Positions 45,267-53,930 of a stretch of 64,000 bases of DNA are shown here, in pieces (the stretch's first letter is position 1; each line of letters opens with the position of its first letter). Source of the DNA: Flavobacteriales bacterium UBA1937 (GTDB taxonomy: Bacteria; Bacteroidota; Bacteroidia; Flavobacteriales; Weeksellaceae); assembly GCA_002337005.1 (NCBI GenBank), contig DDFD01000037.1, forward strand, positions 1-64,000, written 5' to 3'. The notes beneath the pieces are model-generated. The model saw only the letters and a list, made by a program, of their open reading frames with translations, made no database searches and was not told where the DNA came from. Both the position numbers and the translations under genes were made by a program.

Positions 45267-45300
45267 CATTGTCAGTCTGAGCTTGTCGAAGACTTAGATT
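45267..45300. repeat. REP-like short sequence
   Basis: The string GTCTGAGCTTGTCGAAGACT between methyltransferase and helicase resembles a short dispersed palindromic repeat common in Bacteroidota genomes. Only this copy is in the window, so the call rests on recognition. Confidence 0.35.
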
Positions 45301-45331
45301 ATTAAGAAAATCAACAATTGTAAAAAACAAA

Positions 45332-47335
45332 ATGGAAAAAGAAAATAATAGCGATTATATAAAACCCATCAACTTGGTAAAGGTTGAATATGACCAAACT
45401 GGGCAAAGCAAAAAGACCAACGAAATGGGGATGCGTGAAATGCAGGCAAAAGCATATGAAGCCAGAACGGCAAAATACCTTTTGCTAAAAGCGCCTCCTG
45501 CTTCAGGAAAGTCACGGGCTTTAATGTTTATTGCATTGGATAAATTAATCAATCAAGGGATTAAAAAAGTTATTGTAGCGGTTCCAGAGCGTTCGATTGG
45601 AAATTCTTTCAGCCCTACGGAATTAAAGAAATATGGGTTTTATGCCAATTGGGAACCCAATCAAAAATACAATCTTTGCACACCGGGAAGCGATGTTGGT
45701 AAAGTAAAAGCATTTCATCAGTTTTTACAAAGCGATGAAAAAGTATTGATTTGTACACACGCCACTTTGCGTTTTGCATTTGAAGGATTAGATGAAAAAC
45801 AACTGAATGATTGTTTGGTAACCATTGATGAATTTCACCACGTTTCAGCTGATGGCGATAATAAATTAGGAAATGTGATGCGCAATATAATGGCTAATTC
45901 TAAGGCTCATATTGTAGCAATGACGGGCTCTTATTTTCGTGGAGACAGTGTTCCTGTTCTATTACCGGAAGATGAAGAAAAATTTGTAAAAGTGACGTAC
46001 AATTATTATGACCAATTGAATGGCTACGAATATTTGAAATCTTTAGGTATTGGTTATCATTTTTATCAAGGAAGATATTATAAAGTTCAGCCAGAGCGTA
46101 ATATGTCGGCTTTAGAAGAAATTTTGGATGAAGATTTAAAAACAATTATTCATATTCCAAGTGTTAACTCGGCAGAATCTTCTAAAGAAAAATATGAAGA
46201 AGTAAATCACGTTATAGACTGCATTGGCGATTTAGAATATCAGGATTCGGAAACTGGCGTGTTGTTTGTGAAAAGCAAGCGAAGCGGAAGGATTCTAAAA
46301 ATTGCAGATTTGGTAAACGACAATCAAAAAGAAAGAGATAAAATTGTTGCTTATCTGCGTGGTGTAAGTTCACCCGATGATATAGATATGATTATCGCAT
46401 TAGGAATGGCAAAAGAAGGATTTGACTGGCCTTTTTGCCAACACGCACTTACCATAGGTTACAGAGGTTCATTAACTGAAATAATTCAAATTATTGGTAG
46501 AGCAACCCGAGATAGCAGCAATAAAAAACACGCTCAGTTTACCAATTTAATTGCGCAACCTGATGCGGTAGATGATGATGTAAAATTAGCAGTAAACAAT
46601 ATGCTGAAAGCCATTACTGCATCATTACTTATGGAACAGGTTCTTGCTCCAAACTTCAAATTTAAGCCAATGGATAATGATGAGGATGATTTGGAAGATG
46701 AGGAAGAGGAAAATGGAAAGCCAACCATCAAAATACGAGGATTTAAAACACCAACTTCCCAACGCGCAAAAGACATTATAGAAAGCGACTTAAACGATTT
46801 GAAAGCACGCATTTTACAAGATGATACAATGCTAAAAGCATTACCAGGAAATTTAGAACCTGAAGTTATCAATACGGTTTTGATTCCGAAAATAATCAGA
46901 GAGGTTTATCCTGATTTGTCGGAAGATGATGTTGAAGCGGTTAGACAATACGTTGTGGTAGATTCGGTTATAAAAAATAGTACCGTTGAAGAACAAGGCT
47001 CTAAGAAATTTATAAAAATGGCAGGTAGCTTTGTAAATATTGACGATATTAATATTGAATTAATTGACCGTGTAAACCCGTTCCAGAAAGCATTTGAAAT
47101 TCTTTCTAAAAATGTTACAACTTCTGTCTTTAGAGCAATTCAAGACACCATCAATATTATAAAGATTGAAATGACAGAGCCTGAAGCCATTATTCTATGG
47201 CCAAAAATAAAAGCTTGGGTGAAAGAAACTGGCGAAAAACCAAATATTCAGTCCACTAATCCAATTGAGCAGAGACTGGCTCAGGCTCTTCTGTTTATTC
47301 AAGATGCTAAAAGAAAAAGAACTCAAAATGGCTAA
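45332..47335 (+). CDS. SF2 DEAD/DEAH-like helicase (restriction subunit type)
   Basis: 667 residues. Walker A APPASGKS (54-61), DEFH box (TIDEFHHV, 166-169), motif III MTGSYFRG (~197), and helicase C-terminal motif VI IIQIIGRATRDS (~390). An acidic stretch (DNDEDDLEDEEEE, ~447) links to a ~200-residue C-terminal region. It most likely translocates on DNA in the same complex as the methyltransferase and nuclease. It overlaps the next gene by 8 bases (ATGGCTAA), implying coupled translation. Confidence 0.85.
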   Translation: MEKENNSDYIKPINLVKVEYDQTGQSKKTNEMGMREMQAKAYEARTAKYLLLKAPPASGKSRALMFIALDKLINQGIKKVIVAVPERSIGNSFSPTELKKYGFYANWEPNQKYNLCTPGSDVGKVKAFHQFLQSDEKVLICTHATLRFAFEGLDEKQLNDCLVTIDEFHHVSADGDNKLGNVMRNIMANSKAHIVAMTGSYFRGDSVPVLLPEDEEKFVKVTYNYYDQLNGYEYLKSLGIGYHFYQGRYYKVQPERNMSALEEILDEDLKTIIHIPSVNSAESSKEKYEEVNHVIDCIGDLEYQDSETGVLFVKSKRSGRILKIADLVNDNQKERDKIVAYLRGVSSPDDIDMIIALGMAKEGFDWPFCQHALTIGYRGSLTEIIQIIGRATRDSSNKKHAQFTNLIAQPDAVDDDVKLAVNNMLKAITASLLMEQVLAPNFKFKPMDNDEDDLEDEEEENGKPTIKIRGFKTPTSQRAKDIIESDLNDLKARILQDDTMLKALPGNLEPEVINTVLIPKIIREVYPDLSEDDVEAVRQYVVVDSVIKNSTVEEQGSKKFIKMAGSFVNIDDINIELIDRVNPFQKAFEILSKNVTTSVFRAIQDTINIIKIEMTEPEAIILWPKIKAWVKETGEKPNIQSTNPIEQRLAQALLFIQDAKRKRTQNG

Positions 47336-48527
47336 GACTTTAGATGATATATTTAATGAAGATGACTTTGGTTTATTAGATTCCAATGAGAAAAAGTCTG
47401 TCATCAAAACAGATGAAGACCGTCTCTTAGAATCGTTCGAAGAAATCAATAGCTTCTTCGAAAAAAACAAAAGAGAACCGTCAACCTCTTCCATTTCTGA
47501 ATATTCTCTGTTGGCGAGACTTAAGGAATTTAAAAATAATGAAAGTAAAAAAAGGATTGTAAAACCATTTGATAGGTTTAATCTGCTTGGCAAAGTAGAA
47601 TATGAAACGCCATCTATTGATGAAATTTTAAACGATGATGAATTGGGATTGCTTGACTCGGATGGAGACAATTCTATTTTTGAATTTAAGCATACACCCC
47701 AAATTGATAAAAGAGCAAAAGCAGAATCAATCGCACAAAGAAAATCATTGTCGGATGATGACTTTGCTAAATATGAGGTAATGTTCCAGAATGTACATCG
47801 TGATTTAAAATCAGGAAGACGAAAAATGCTTCCTTTCAATGATGCTGAAACGAATCTTAGAGAAGGTAATTTCTATTTAGTTGATGGACTTTTAGCATAT
47901 TTAGAATCTTCTGAAGCTGAAAAGGTTTTGAAAGAAAATAAAAGTGGAGATAGAGTAAGGATTGATGGTCCTACTTTCACTGTTTTTGAAAATGGAACAG
48001 TGTCAAATCTATTGTTCCGTTCACTTGCAAAAGCGATTCAAAAAAATGGAAAACTAATTACTCAGCCAATTGATGATATTGAAAAAGATTTAGCCATAAA
48101 TTCTGGAATGGTAAAAGAGGAAGATGTAAAAAGTGGATGGATTTATATTTTAAAATCAAAATCAGAAAATCCCGAAATAAAAAATATTGAAAATCTCTAT
48201 AAAATTGGTTTTTCAACTGTTCCTGTGGAAACTAGAATTAAAAATGCTAGCAAGGAATCAACCTATTTATATAATGATGTTACAATAGTTGCAAAATACA
48301 CTTGTTATAATATTAATACACAATACTTTGAAAGTCTTTTGCACAGATTATTTGCATCTGTTTGTCTAGATGTTGATTTATATGATGTTGGTGGAAAAAG
48401 GTTTATTCCAAGAGAGTGGTTTGTAGTATCTATAGATGTTTTGAATGAAGCAATTGAATTATTTATTAATGGTGGTATTGTAAACTATAAATATGATAAT
48501 ATCAAGAATGAATTGATTCTTAAATGA
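47328..48527 (+). CDS. GIY-YIG nuclease-domain protein
   Basis: 399 residues from the ATG at 47328, which overlaps the helicase stop; earlier in-frame starts lie well within the helicase. The C-terminal GIY-YIG domain (T5orf172-like) shows GWIYILK (~270-276), YKIGFS (~291-296), ETRIKNA and the metal-binding glutamate region YFESLLHRLF (~333-342), then REWF. The N-terminus carries an acidic motif twice: TLDDIFNEDDFGLLDS (~4-19) and SIDEILNDDELGLLDS (~96-111). As the third gene of the operon it is the probable cutting enzyme. Confidence 0.82.
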   Translation: MAKTLDDIFNEDDFGLLDSNEKKSVIKTDEDRLLESFEEINSFFEKNKREPSTSSISEYSLLARLKEFKNNESKKRIVKPFDRFNLLGKVEYETPSIDEILNDDELGLLDSDGDNSIFEFKHTPQIDKRAKAESIAQRKSLSDDDFAKYEVMFQNVHRDLKSGRRKMLPFNDAETNLREGNFYLVDGLLAYLESSEAEKVLKENKSGDRVRIDGPTFTVFENGTVSNLLFRSLAKAIQKNGKLITQPIDDIEKDLAINSGMVKEEDVKSGWIYILKSKSENPEIKNIENLYKIGFSTVPVETRIKNASKESTYLYNDVTIVAKYTCYNINTQYFESLLHRLFASVCLDVDLYDVGGKRFIPREWFVVSIDVLNEAIELFINGGIVNYKYDNIKNELILK

Positions 48528-48768
48528 AAAATGTTAATTCCTCCGCTCTCAGAAGTCTCCTTTACTTTGGAGCATTAAAACAATAAAAACCTTCCGCACC
48601 TACGGCGCGGAAAATCATAAGGTATTCGTAATCTACAAGCCTAATATTCCTACGAAATATAAAAGTAAAGAGTCAATTCTACTGACTTGCATATAGTTAC
48701 CAAAAGATGGTTTAAAACACCAAATTGAGACAATAATTTCTTATCTTTAACCGTCAAAAAAATAAAAT
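48528..48768. other. Gap between the restriction-like operon and the glycosidase genes
   Basis: No gene is seen. It holds a GC-rich imperfect palindrome near 48593-48613 (TTCCGC ... GCGGAA) that could end the operon although it lacks a T run, and a -7-like TATCTTTA at 48742-48749. Confidence 0.4.
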
Positions 48769-48861
48769 ATGAAATTGCAAGAACAAAAAGTGGGGATAAA
48801 CAAACGTTTATACTCAAATAGCAATTCCATTTTACCTTTACACATAAATATTAACAGATGA
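48769..48861 (+). CDS. Possible 30-residue leader peptide
   Basis: An ATG at 48769 opens a 30-codon frame (starts MKLQEQKVGINKR) whose TGA overlaps the ATG of the glycosidase gene as ATGA. A -7-like TATCTTTA lies 19 bases upstream. The ATGA overlap is typical of coupled translation, but at this length chance is possible. Confidence 0.35.
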   Translation: MKLQEQKVGINKRLYSNSNSILPLHININR

Positions 48862-51038
48862 AAAAGTGGTTTATTTTCTTATGGTTATTCGTTTTTATGG
48901 TACTTTCTGCGCAGACAAAAGACGTGGCAGCTGCACAAGGATTAGTTAAGAGAATTGCGCCCCAGTTCTCTTCTCTGGTGGTTTTCCATCAAGAGCCTAA
49001 TTCAGAACAAAAAGATACATATCAGCTTCAATTCAAAGACGGAAAGCTCCAAATTACCGCTAATTCGGCTAATGCTATGGCGGTAGGATTCCATTATTAT
49101 CTTAAAAATTATTGTCATACTTCGGTGTCTTGGTTTGCAGACAATAAGATTGTATTGCCTAAAAAAATGCCCACGTTTACAGAAACCATCAAAAATGAAG
49201 CAAGGGTACAGCATCGTTTTTTCTTGAATTATTGCACATTTGGCTATACCATGCCTTGGTGGAAATGGAGAGATTGGGAACGCTTCATCGATTGGATGGC
49301 TCTTAATGGCGTGAACTTGCCTTTGGCGATTACTGGACAAGAAAAAGTATGGCTGAACGTCTGGAAAAAATTCGGGTTGACGGATGAAGAAATTAGAGGT
49401 TTTTTTACAGGACCTGCCTATTTGCCTTGGCACAGAATGGCGAATATAGACCATTGGGAAGGACCATTGCCTATGTCTTGGATTGATGGGCAAGCAGCCC
49501 TTCAAAAGAAAATTCTAGAAAGAGCCAGAGCTTTTAATATGAAACCTGTATTGCCTGCGTTTGCTGGGCACGTACCGAAAGCTCTTAAAAATAAATTTCC
49601 TAAGGCTAAAATTACTTCACTAGGAGAGTGGGGCAATTTCAGTTCGCCATACCAAAGTTATTTCTTAGATTCTTTTGACCCTTTGTTTAATCAAATTCAA
49701 GAAGCATTTTTAAAAGAACAAACCAAAGAATTTGGCACAGACCACATCTACGGCACAGACCCTTTCAATGAGGTAACGCCCCCAAGTTGGGAACCTCAGT
49801 ATTTGGCAGATGTTTCCAAACATATTTATGAATCTCTGACCAAGGTAGATACTAAGGCAGAATGGTTACAAATGGGTTGGATTTTCTATTTTATGCAAGA
49901 CAAATGGACGAATGAGCGCATTAAAGCTTATTTACAGGCTGTTCCTCAAGGAAAAATGATTTTGCTAGATTATTTTTGTGACAATACGGAAGTCTGGAAA
50001 CGCACCGAATCTTTCTTCGGGCAACCTTATATATGGAGCTATCTAGGGAATTTTGGGGGCAATACCACCTTGCACGGTAACCTGAAAGATGTAGATGAAA
50101 AAATAGAAAATACCTATCTGAACGGAGGTAAGAATTTTTGGGGATTAGGTGCTACTTTAGAAGGTTTTGGGAATAATCCTGTGATGTACGAATTTGTATT
50201 GGATAAAGCATGGACTAAAGGCAATAGTATGAAACCTTTTGTAGAAACGTATGCCAAAACCAGATTAGGAAAACCAGACGATAATGCAGCAGAGGCGTGG
50301 AAAATTATTTCTGAAAAAATATACATCGATTTTTCTGATATAGGAAAGGGAGATTTAACCAATTCTAAGCCATCATTAAAAGGATATTTCAATTGGACAG
50401 TAAATCCAGGTATTAAGTATCAAAATAGTGATTTGGCAAAAGCTTGGAAATTACTCATCCTTGCCAAAGGAAATACAGATACTTATAATGACGACCTTAC
50501 GGTGATTGGTAAGCAAGTATTGGGTAATATTTTTGTAAAATACAGAGATGAATTTACCCAAGCCTATGAAGCCAAAGATGTAGCAAAAATGAAGATTCAG
50601 GGTCAAAAAATGCTAGAATTGATTAATGATATTGATGAGCTTTTAGGAAGCAATAAAAATTATTTAGTAGGAACTTGGATAGAAGAAGCCAAAGCGATGA
50701 CCACCATTCCTTCGGAAAAACATTATTATGAAAAAGATGCCCGAAAAATCATTACTGTTTGGGGAGAAAAAGGCAGAGATTTGAATGATTATGCCAATCG
50801 TTCCATTGCAGGATTAATGAAGGATTTCTATGGTGAACGATGGAAAATATTTATTGATGAGGCTATTAATGCTGTAGAACAAGGCAAGACCTTAGACGAA
50901 AAAGCCATGATTACGAAAGTCAATGAATTTGCATGGAATTGGTCTGAGGCTCAGAATCCGTATCCTACAAAACCAAAAGGAAATACACTGGAATTAAGTA
51001 TGAAATTGTATGATAAATACTTTGGAAAATGGCAGTAG
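48858..51038 (+). CDS. Alpha-N-acetylglucosaminidase (NAGLU, GH89 family)
   Basis: 726 residues. Signal peptide ending VLSAQ (~20). The GH89 layout is clear: N-terminal small domain, then a catalytic barrel with HRFFLNYCTFGYTMPWWKW (~115-135), LNGVNLPLAITGQE, YLPWHRMANI, and GTDPFNEVTPPSWEP bearing a catalytic glutamate (~295), then a helical C-terminal domain. It removes terminal alpha-GlcNAc, for example from heparan sulfate or mucin-type glycans, in the periplasm or outside. The next gene is a homologue of the heparan N-acetyltransferase, the neighbouring enzyme in the animal pathway. Confidence 0.92.
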   Translation: MKKWFIFLWLFVFMVLSAQTKDVAAAQGLVKRIAPQFSSLVVFHQEPNSEQKDTYQLQFKDGKLQITANSANAMAVGFHYYLKNYCHTSVSWFADNKIVLPKKMPTFTETIKNEARVQHRFFLNYCTFGYTMPWWKWRDWERFIDWMALNGVNLPLAITGQEKVWLNVWKKFGLTDEEIRGFFTGPAYLPWHRMANIDHWEGPLPMSWIDGQAALQKKILERARAFNMKPVLPAFAGHVPKALKNKFPKAKITSLGEWGNFSSPYQSYFLDSFDPLFNQIQEAFLKEQTKEFGTDHIYGTDPFNEVTPPSWEPQYLADVSKHIYESLTKVDTKAEWLQMGWIFYFMQDKWTNERIKAYLQAVPQGKMILLDYFCDNTEVWKRTESFFGQPYIWSYLGNFGGNTTLHGNLKDVDEKIENTYLNGGKNFWGLGATLEGFGNNPVMYEFVLDKAWTKGNSMKPFVETYAKTRLGKPDDNAAEAWKIISEKIYIDFSDIGKGDLTNSKPSLKGYFNWTVNPGIKYQNSDLAKAWKLLILAKGNTDTYNDDLTVIGKQVLGNIFVKYRDEFTQAYEAKDVAKMKIQGQKMLELINDIDELLGSNKNYLVGTWIEEAKAMTTIPSEKHYYEKDARKIITVWGEKGRDLNDYANRSIAGLMKDFYGERWKIFIDEAINAVEQGKTLDEKAMITKVNEFAWNWSEAQNPYPTKPKGNTLELSMKLYDKYFGKWQ

Positions 51039-51166
51039 GAGGATGATTGAAGATGATGAATTTAACAATCAAAATAAAATTTACAAAAATGTAGCTTAAC
51101 TCATACTGGAAATTTTATTTGCATATCCAAAACACTAAACACAATTAAACTATACACAAAAAATAT

Positions 51167-52276
51167 ATGAAACTAAGTAATCGTTCATTAGCATTAGATG
51201 TTTTCCGTGGAATGACGGTATGTTTTATGATTATTGTCAATACACCTGGAAGTTGGGGTACTACCTATGCACCGCTGCTGCATGCTCATTGGAATGGTTT
51301 TACACCGACAGATTTGGTGTTTCCTTCATTTCTTTTTGCGGTAGGCAATTCTATGAGTTTTGTGATGGACAAATGGCGAAATATGCATGCTTCTAAAGTC
51401 TTAGCAAAAATCTTTAAAAGGACTTTCATCATCTTTCTTTTAGGATATTTAATGTATTGGTTTCCGTTTTTTAATGTAGATGAACAATTTAATATCAAAT
51501 CGTTTCCGTTTGATCAAACCAGAGTTTTTGGGGTATTGCAGAGAATAGCCTTATGTTATGGGATGGCATCTTTGCTGTTGTATTATTTTAAACCCAAAGT
51601 TTCGCTTTATATCAGTGCATTCATATTGATAGGATATTGGTTGATATATTATTTCTACGGTTCTTATGATATGAAAATAAATCCTGTAATTGATATTGAT
51701 AGAATATTTCTAAGTGAAGGTCATATATACCACGGAGAAGGTTTTGCTTTTGATCCTGAAGGTTTTCTGAGTACTTTCCCAGGATTGGTTAATGTAATTG
51801 GAGGTTATTTTGTAGGCAAATTAATTCAGGAAAAAGGAAAAACGTATGAAGGATTAGCAAAAATCTTTATGCTAGGTTTTGTATTGATAGCAACAGGTTT
51901 TTTGTGGGGATATGGTTTTGAAATCAATAAAAAATTATGGACCAGTTCTTATGTATTGCTTACTGTAGGTTTATCTGCTTCTGTTTTGGGGTTAGTGGTT
52001 TATTATGGTGATTTTTTGCATCAGAAAAAAGGTTTATATTTTTTCGAGGTTTTTGGTAAAAACACCTTAGCGATTTATCTTTTATCAGAACTGTTGGTTC
52101 CTGTAATGTGGAGAATACCTATTGCTGGTAAAGCTTCCTACTTATGGATTTATGAGAACTTATTTCAACCTTTGGGTGATTATTTTGGGTCGTTTCTATT
52201 TTCCATTGTATTTATGCTGATTTGCTGGAGCGTAGGTTATATTTTAGACAAGAAAAAGATTTATATTAAGATATAG
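51167..52276 (+). CDS. Heparan-alpha-glucosaminide N-acetyltransferase-like membrane protein
   Basis: 369 residues with about ten hydrophobic helices. The family start is LSNRSLALDVFRGMTVCFMIIVNTPGSW, with the putative catalytic histidine in LLHAHWNGFTPTDLVFPSFLF (~40). GKNTLAIYLLSELL occurs near the C-terminus. Human HGSNAT transfers acetyl from acetyl-CoA across the lysosomal membrane to glucosamine ends before NAGLU cleaves. Bacterial relatives probably acetylate glycans at the inner membrane. It lies 128 bases after the GH89 gene and is likely co-expressed. Confidence 0.88.
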   Translation: MKLSNRSLALDVFRGMTVCFMIIVNTPGSWGTTYAPLLHAHWNGFTPTDLVFPSFLFAVGNSMSFVMDKWRNMHASKVLAKIFKRTFIIFLLGYLMYWFPFFNVDEQFNIKSFPFDQTRVFGVLQRIALCYGMASLLLYYFKPKVSLYISAFILIGYWLIYYFYGSYDMKINPVIDIDRIFLSEGHIYHGEGFAFDPEGFLSTFPGLVNVIGGYFVGKLIQEKGKTYEGLAKIFMLGFVLIATGFLWGYGFEINKKLWTSSYVLLTVGLSASVLGLVVYYGDFLHQKKGLYFFEVFGKNTLAIYLLSELLVPVMWRIPIAGKASYLWIYENLFQPLGDYFGSFLFSIVFMLICWSVGYILDKKKIYIKI

Positions 52277-52369
52277 GTTTTAGCTAAAGATATAGCAAGA
52301 ATGGATAGGTCTTTTTTGAGGAATGATAGTAAAGTAGATACATTGTAGCTTCTAAAAAATACTTTTTCT

Positions 52370-52377
52370 TACCTTTG
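52370..52377 (+). promoter_or_regulatory. -7 element of mnmE, giving a near-leaderless mRNA
   Basis: TACCTTTG ends four bases before the ATG at 52382. A start site a few bases downstream would fall at or next to the initiation codon. TTG at 52343-52345 is 24 bases upstream. Confidence 0.5.
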
Positions 52378-52381
52378 CCCA

Positions 52382-53770
52382 ATGAATCAAGATACTATTT
52401 GTGCATTAGCTACAGCTAATGGTATAGGCGCTATAGGAATTATAAGAATTTCTGGTAAAGATGCTTTGTCTATTGTTCAAAAGTCATTTAAAGGAAAAGA
52501 TTTGTCTCAACAAAAATCTCATACAGTACATTATGGATATTTTATGGATGAAGCTGAAGTGATAGACGAAGTTATGCTTTCTATCTTTTTGGCTCCCAAA
52601 TCGTTTACTACAGAAAATTCTGTAGAAATTTCTTTTCATGGTTCACCACATATTGGTAAAAAAATTCTAGAAACCTTGATTAAAAATGGAGCTAGAATGG
52701 CAAAAGCAGGTGAATTTACCATGCGGGCATTTATGAATGGTAGAATAGACCTTTCGCAAGCCGAAGCGATAGCAGACATCATAGCCGCAGAAAATGAAGC
52801 CAGCCGAAAAGTAGCGATGTCTCAACTAAAAGGTGGAATTTCAAACGAAATATCTATTCTTAGAAATGATTTGTTGAATTTTGCTTCGTTGATAGAGCTA
52901 GAGCTTGATTTTGCTGAAGAAGATGTAGAATTTGCAGACAGAACAGCTCTTACCCAGCTTTTAAATAAAATAGAAGTTAAGCTCAAATCTTTAATTGATA
53001 GTTTCCAGTACGGAAATGCCATAAAAAGCGGAGTAGCAGTTGCTATTATTGGTAAACCTAATGCCGGGAAATCTACCTTGCTCAATGCTCTTTTGAAAGA
53101 AGAAAGAGCCATTGTTTCTGAAATTGCAGGAACCACCAGAGATACCATAGAAGAAATTCTTCATATCAAAGGAAATGCTTTTAGATTGATAGACACCGCA
53201 GGATTGCGCGAAACGGAAGATACGATAGAAGCGATAGGAGTAGTAAAAGCCAAAGAAAAGGTAGCACAAGCAGATATTTTGGTTTACCTTATTGATGCCA
53301 ATACAAAAGATTTATCAGAGGATTTATCGATGCTAAATGAACTAATGAGAGTAGATATGAAAACGATTATCTGCATTACAAAATCAGAGTTGAGCCAAAG
53401 CAATTTAGCCTTAAAAGAAAATATTCTAAAAAACTTTCAGCCTTTAACATCAGACTTTCAACTTTTGGAAATTTCTGCCAAAGAGAATATCCATCTTCAA
53501 GAGTTAAAAGATGAACTTTCTAATTACGTAGAAAATCTAAAAACCGAAGAAAGTAATGTGGTGATTACTAACCAGCGTCATTATGAAGCATTACAAAAAT
53601 CTATAGAAGCGGTTTACAAAGTAAAAGATGCGATTACCCATCAAATTTCCACAGAATTACTCGCCTATGAACTCAGAAATTCATTGGAACACCTCGGGGA
53701 AATATCAGGTGAGTTTACCAATGATGAACTACTGGGCAATATATTTTCTAAGTTTTGTATCGGGAAGTAA
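52382..53770 (+). CDS. mnmE: tRNA modification GTPase MnmE
   Basis: 462 residues. With MnmG it installs carboxymethylaminomethyl groups at wobble uridines. N-terminal folate-binding domain (DTICALATANGIGAIGIIRISG), helical domain, and inserted G domain: G1 GKPNAGKS (224-231), TTRDT, DTAGLRET (~271-278), then C-terminal CIGK (459-462) with the conserved cysteine. The start is fixed by the conserved N-terminus. The 3' end is the insertion point of the island that follows. Confidence 0.96.
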   Translation: MNQDTICALATANGIGAIGIIRISGKDALSIVQKSFKGKDLSQQKSHTVHYGYFMDEAEVIDEVMLSIFLAPKSFTTENSVEISFHGSPHIGKKILETLIKNGARMAKAGEFTMRAFMNGRIDLSQAEAIADIIAAENEASRKVAMSQLKGGISNEISILRNDLLNFASLIELELDFAEEDVEFADRTALTQLLNKIEVKLKSLIDSFQYGNAIKSGVAVAIIGKPNAGKSTLLNALLKEERAIVSEIAGTTRDTIEEILHIKGNAFRLIDTAGLRETEDTIEAIGVVKAKEKVAQADILVYLIDANTKDLSEDLSMLNELMRVDMKTIICITKSELSQSNLALKENILKNFQPLTSDFQLLEISAKENIHLQELKDELSNYVENLKTEESNVVITNQRHYEALQKSIEAVYKVKDAITHQISTELLAYELRNSLEHLGEISGEFTNDELLGNIFSKFCIGK

Positions 53771-53880
53771 AGTTGTCAAAAAACATCCAAATAAAATACA
53801 ATAAAATATTGTTAATCAATTAGTTATTTGGTTTTCATATTTCCTTTGTTTTGATGTTTTTTGCTATAAATCAAAAATTT

Positions 53881-53912
53881 TTGCGACATATTTGCGTTTG
53901 TTTGTATATTTG
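53881..53912 (+). promoter_or_regulatory. Integrase promoter
   Basis: TTG (53881-53883), 21 bases, TATATTTG (53905-53912), followed by a direct repeat of TGTAGCAAA just before the ATG. This is a full consensus match. Confidence 0.6.
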
Positions 53913-53930
53913 TAGCAAATTGTAGCAAAA

